39,024 nucleotides of DNA from Poronia punctata. Taxonomy: Eukaryota; Ascomycota; Sordariomycetes; Xylariales; Xylariaceae. The stretch's first letter is position 1; each line of letters starts with the position of its first letter. The stretch spans positions 1 to 39,024 of the forward strand of contig MU401755.1 of the NCBI GenBank assembly GCA_022579005.1, read 5' to 3'. Both the position numbers and the translations under genes were made by a program. Below, piece by piece: positions 35,001 through 39,024 of the stretch. Under the pieces are notes generated by a model. The model did no database searches. It was given only the letters and a program-made list of their open reading frames with translations, and was not told where the DNA came from.

Positions 35001-38000
35001 TTGCGTTTTTTTATTATTTGCAAATAATGCATTATTTATAATAACTAAGGCCTATATTATATTTAGCGCACTATTTATTACTATTTTTAAAGTATATGTT
35101 ATAAATAAATATTAAATTATTTAATTTGCAACTTTATTATAGTTTAGTTTAAAACTTATAAAAAAGCGCAATAGTAGTAAAGCTACGTATGCTATATTTA
35201 GCTTAATTATAATTACTATATAAATAATTAACTTTACTTTTTTTTAATATGTTTTAATTTTTTTTATAGTTATAATACTTTTAAATTTTATAAGTTTTTT
35301 ATATAGCAAGGAAATAATTAATGTTTAGCTTAAATTAGCTTAGTAAAAGCGCTTAGCTACTTTTTTAATATATTAGTTATAAAGTAAAAAAATTGTTTTT
35401 TTTTATTTATTTTAAATAATATATATTTTAAAAAACTATGCAATATTTTTTTAGTTTTTAATTTTATAGCGTTTTTTAATTTCTTAAATAATTAAAGCTG
35501 CTTTATACTTATTTAGTTTATTATAAATAATTAAAAAGTTATTAATATAAAATATAATAAAAACTAATTAATTTTTAATATATTATAAATATAGTTTTTT
35601 AAGTAATAGTTTAAGCTTAAAAATTTTAAGTATTAATATAAACCTTTTATATTAAAAAAGTAGTAAGTTTTTTAACTTATAAAGTGCTTTAAGCAGTAAT
35701 ATTACTTTATTTTTTTTTATAATTAGCTTGTTTAATACTTTATATATTATAAGTTTTAATTTTTTATATATTGTATTAAAAAATACACTTTTAATATTAA
35801 ATTATTTAACTTTATAATTTTTTTTAATTATAATTGCTATTATAATTTTAAAAGTTATTATTGCTAAAGTAGCTATATAGGTTAACTATAAGGTTTTTAT
35901 TTATTATTAATTACTTTATATTATAAATTATAGTTTATACTTTATAAAAAAACCTTTTTTATTAAACTTATATATAAATATTTATTTTAGTAGCAATAGC
36001 TTGCTTTTTGCTTTACTTTTAAAGATTTGTTTTATTATATTAAGTAAAAGTATTTAAGTTAGCTTATACTTTATGCTTTTTTAAAATTAGTTTTTTAAAA
36101 AGTATATAGCTAAGTTTTTTTACTTTAAAAGTAGCAGCTTAGTAAAATTGTTATAATATATACGCTTTAATAGCGCTATACTAATTCTTTTTGCTGCTTT
36201 TTATTATACTACTACTATAAACACTATATATAACGTTTTATACTTATAATTGCTTATATATACAGCTTTTAAGTATTTTAAAATAAATATTTATAAAACT
36301 TTATAAAGCAATTATTTTTAAAAATAAAAATGTTTTTTTTATACTATATAGTAGCGTATATTATATAGCTTAACTTATTAAAGTTGTTTAAGTTATTTAG
36401 CTTAACTTTTTTAAGTTTTTAGCTTATATATAAAGCTAGCAAGTAAATTATTTTTATATATTTATATTTTACTTTAAGCAGCTTTTTTTCTTGTTTTTTT
36501 TAAGTTAAAACTTTATAAATTACTTTACTTTACTTTTTTTTTTTTTACTAAAAAATCTTTTATTTTTTAATAAAAGTTACTTTAAGTTTTTTATAAAAGT
36601 GTTAAAAAGATTGCTTATAATAATTAGCTTTTCTTTTACTATTGCTAACTTTATTTTTATTATTATTTTTTTTAACTTTTAATAAGCTTTTTCTTAATAG
36701 TTATTAAAGTAATAGTTTTATTAGAATTTTTTTAAATTATACTAGCTTTAGTTTTTTTAATTACTATGCCTATAATAGCAAGGTAGGTTTTTTGCTAAAA
36801 TATAATTATAACGCTAGCATAGTACTTTTTTTAAAAAGTAACTATATTACTAGCATAGCTTTTTTAAAAAAATAAAACTATAACGCTAGCATAGCACCTT
36901 TTTTAAAAAGCAACTATAATAGCAGCTTTAAAACCTTTGCTTATTATATAAGTGCTTTTTTTATATGTTGCTTAAAAGCTATTAAGCGTTATTTAACTAC
37001 TTTTTTACTTTACTTAGTTGCTTTTAGTGCTATACTTTATTTAAATTAACTTTTTTGCTTAAATTACTTTTAAATAGCTAGCTTTTTTTATATTTACTTA
37101 AATTTCGGTTTAAATTTAAAAGCTTTATGCTTAATATAAATCTAATTAAAATAGTTAGCTTTATTTTTTTACTTTTCTTTTTACTGCTACTATTTTTACT
37201 ACTACTTTTTAAGTAAAAACTAGCTTATTTTTTACTTATAAAATAGTTAACTACTTATTTTATAAGCTATTTAGCTATTTAACGCATAAGCTAGTTAATT
37301 GTTTATTTTTTTAATTAACTAAATTAACTAATTACCTTTTATACACTTTAGTTAATTGCTTATTTTTTTATAGTATATATAATAAAAGTATTAAAAGTAC
37401 TTAATAAAGCTATATTTTAAATTTTTTAATTTTAAATAAAAATTTAAATATATTTTAAAATTGCTGCTTTTAAGCTTATTATATTATATGTTTTTATATT
37501 ATATTTAATAAAGTTTATATACTTTTTTTGTTTAATTACTTTATATTAACACTTTTTTTAAGGTTTTTTTTAAAATTGCTTGCTTTAAACTAGCTTTAGT
37601 AGCTTAAGCGTTATTAAAAAAAATAAAAGTTTTACTTATAAATAAAGTTTTAAAATATATTTAATTCTTTTTTAAGTGTTTTAGCTATACTTATTTTTAA
37701 CTTTTGCTTTTAAAAGCTTTTAAGTAGCTATACTATATAGTGTTTACTTTTAAATTAATTAGTTTTTTATAGTGTTTTTTTTAAATGCTTTTGCTATTAT
37801 AGCTATACTTTTAATATTTTATTAAATAGTTTATTAATAAAGTGCTAAAAGATTTAATTAACTTTAGCAAATTTATATAATTTTATACTTATATAAATTT
37901 TTATTTTTTATTTTTTTAAAGTTATAAAATTATTATTTATTAAACTTAATATTTTAAGTTATAATAATTTTTTTATAATAAGTATTTATATTTAGTATAT

Positions 38001-39024
38001 ATTAAATATTATATATTTAACTATATATTTAATATATATGCGCAGCTTAGTTTTAAATTTTTATTTATTTTTATTAGCAAAGTAATTTTATTTTAATAAG
38101 TATACTTTATATTTATAAGCTACTATTTTTATTTAGTTAAGCTAAGTATTACTTATTAATACTTTACTTATTAGTAGTATATACTAATAAAAGTAATAGT
38201 TAAACTAAGTATTAAGCTTTTTTAAAAAGCTTATATTATTATATGCTTTAAATAAGCTTTAATTATATAATTATATAATAGCTTTAATAGCTTTAAGCTA
38301 TAGCTTAATTAAAAAACTTATACTATATAATATAGTTTTAGCTTTTTTTATAACTTCTTTGCTTACTTATTTAGCTGCTTTAATTAGTTTTTTTATATAC
38401 TTTAGTAGTATTTTAATTTTAATTTTTTTTTTATATTATAATTAATAACTTTTTTATTTATTAATTATAATTACTGCTTATTTATTATTATAATAAAATA
38501 ATGCTATTGCAAGCTTATAGCAACGCTATACTTAACTTTTAAATATAGCAATTTTAGCAAAAACTTTTTATTAAGTTTTATGCTATATTATAAAAGCATA
38601 TAGTATTTTAAAGTATTTATTTTTAAAAATAACTAATTAAAATATTTTATTATATTTTTTATTATAGTTAAAAAGATTTTAATATATTTTTTAAAACAAA
38701 TACTTAGTACGTTACTTTAAAGTTTTTTAAAAAATTACTTTTAATATATAGTTAATTATATAACTTTTATACTTAGTATATAGTATTTTGTAAATTTTTA
38801 TATTTTTTGCTTTATAAGCTAAAGCTTTTAGCGCTTTAGCTTTTAAGTATTTAAATTTAAAGTATTATAATGCTTTATTATTATTTTATAGTTTTAAAAG
38901 ATTACTTAAAAGTTAAAATGCTTTTTTAATAATAGCTATTACTAAATTAGCTATGCTTATTATAAACTTTTTTATATAGTTAATGCTTATTATAAAGTAT
39001 AATTTAAAATAAAAGAAAATTTTT
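32055..39024. other. RIP-type AT-rich block, T-skewed on the plus strand for most of its length
   Basis: No gene is supported. From about 32,500 to 37,300 the plus strand is rich in TTTTA, GCTTTT and long T runs. This mirrors the A-skewed block at 26188-29787. The only discrete structure found is the tandem repeat at 36811-36925. Confidence 0.65.
36811..36925. repeat. Three-copy tandem repeat, unit about 36 bp
   Basis: Copies start at 36811, 36849 and 36883. Each follows the pattern (ACG)CTAGCATAG, a C/T tract, TTTTTTAAAAA and an A-rich segment ending in ACTATA. Copies differ by C/T and G/A changes and small indels. Confidence 0.7.

Overview
The window looks like nuclear DNA of a filamentous ascomycete (Pezizomycotina). 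About 36 of the 39 kb is extremely A+T-rich, packed with stop codons in all six frames, and made of diverged repeats whose copies differ mostly by C/T and G/A changes. Residual C sits mainly in CpT and residual G mainly in ApG, while TpA is abundant. This is the footprint of repeat-induced point mutation (RIP). I do not name a species: nothing in the sequence supports one. No mitochondrial, bacterial or phage gene is present.

Layout. Positions 1 to about 22,030 and about 25,345 to 39,024 are RIP-type AT-rich blocks with no credible gene. They hold at least five repeat families within the window: R1 (about 1.6 kb, 4455-6100 and 29788-31410, direct), R2 (about 0.38 kb, 6338-6721 and 25806-26187, direct), R3 (about 0.18 kb, 9117-9293 and 16750-16925, direct), R4 (about 0.67 kb, 17378-18050 and 31390-32054, inverted) and R5 (3765-4440, 18675-20010 and an inverted partial copy at 8385-8660). 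The middle R5 copy is interrupted by about 650 bp of TAGTATTA-rich sequence. A 312-bp MITE-like element with near-perfect terminal inverted repeats (12037-12348) lies in the left block and has largely escaped mutation. There is also a 10-bp tandem repeat at 16284-16372 and a few small tandem or hairpin sequences.

Between the two blocks lies an island of ordinary base composition (about 22,030-25,345). Its right third carries the only gene I can support: a five-exon V-ATPase proteolipid subunit c'' gene (VMA16) on the minus strand, 25010 to 24111. I reconstructed it by hand from four short introns that together give an uninterrupted 202-residue protein. The rest of the island (22,030 to about 24,100) has balanced composition but no recognisable gene, and contains a run of 20 G.

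Biologically, the window appears to be a transposon graveyard with one housekeeping gene stranded in it. The main points of interest are the isolation of that gene, its sharp compositional borders, the unexplained 2-kb non-coding half of the island, the RIP-spared MITE, and the order in which the repeats were inserted.
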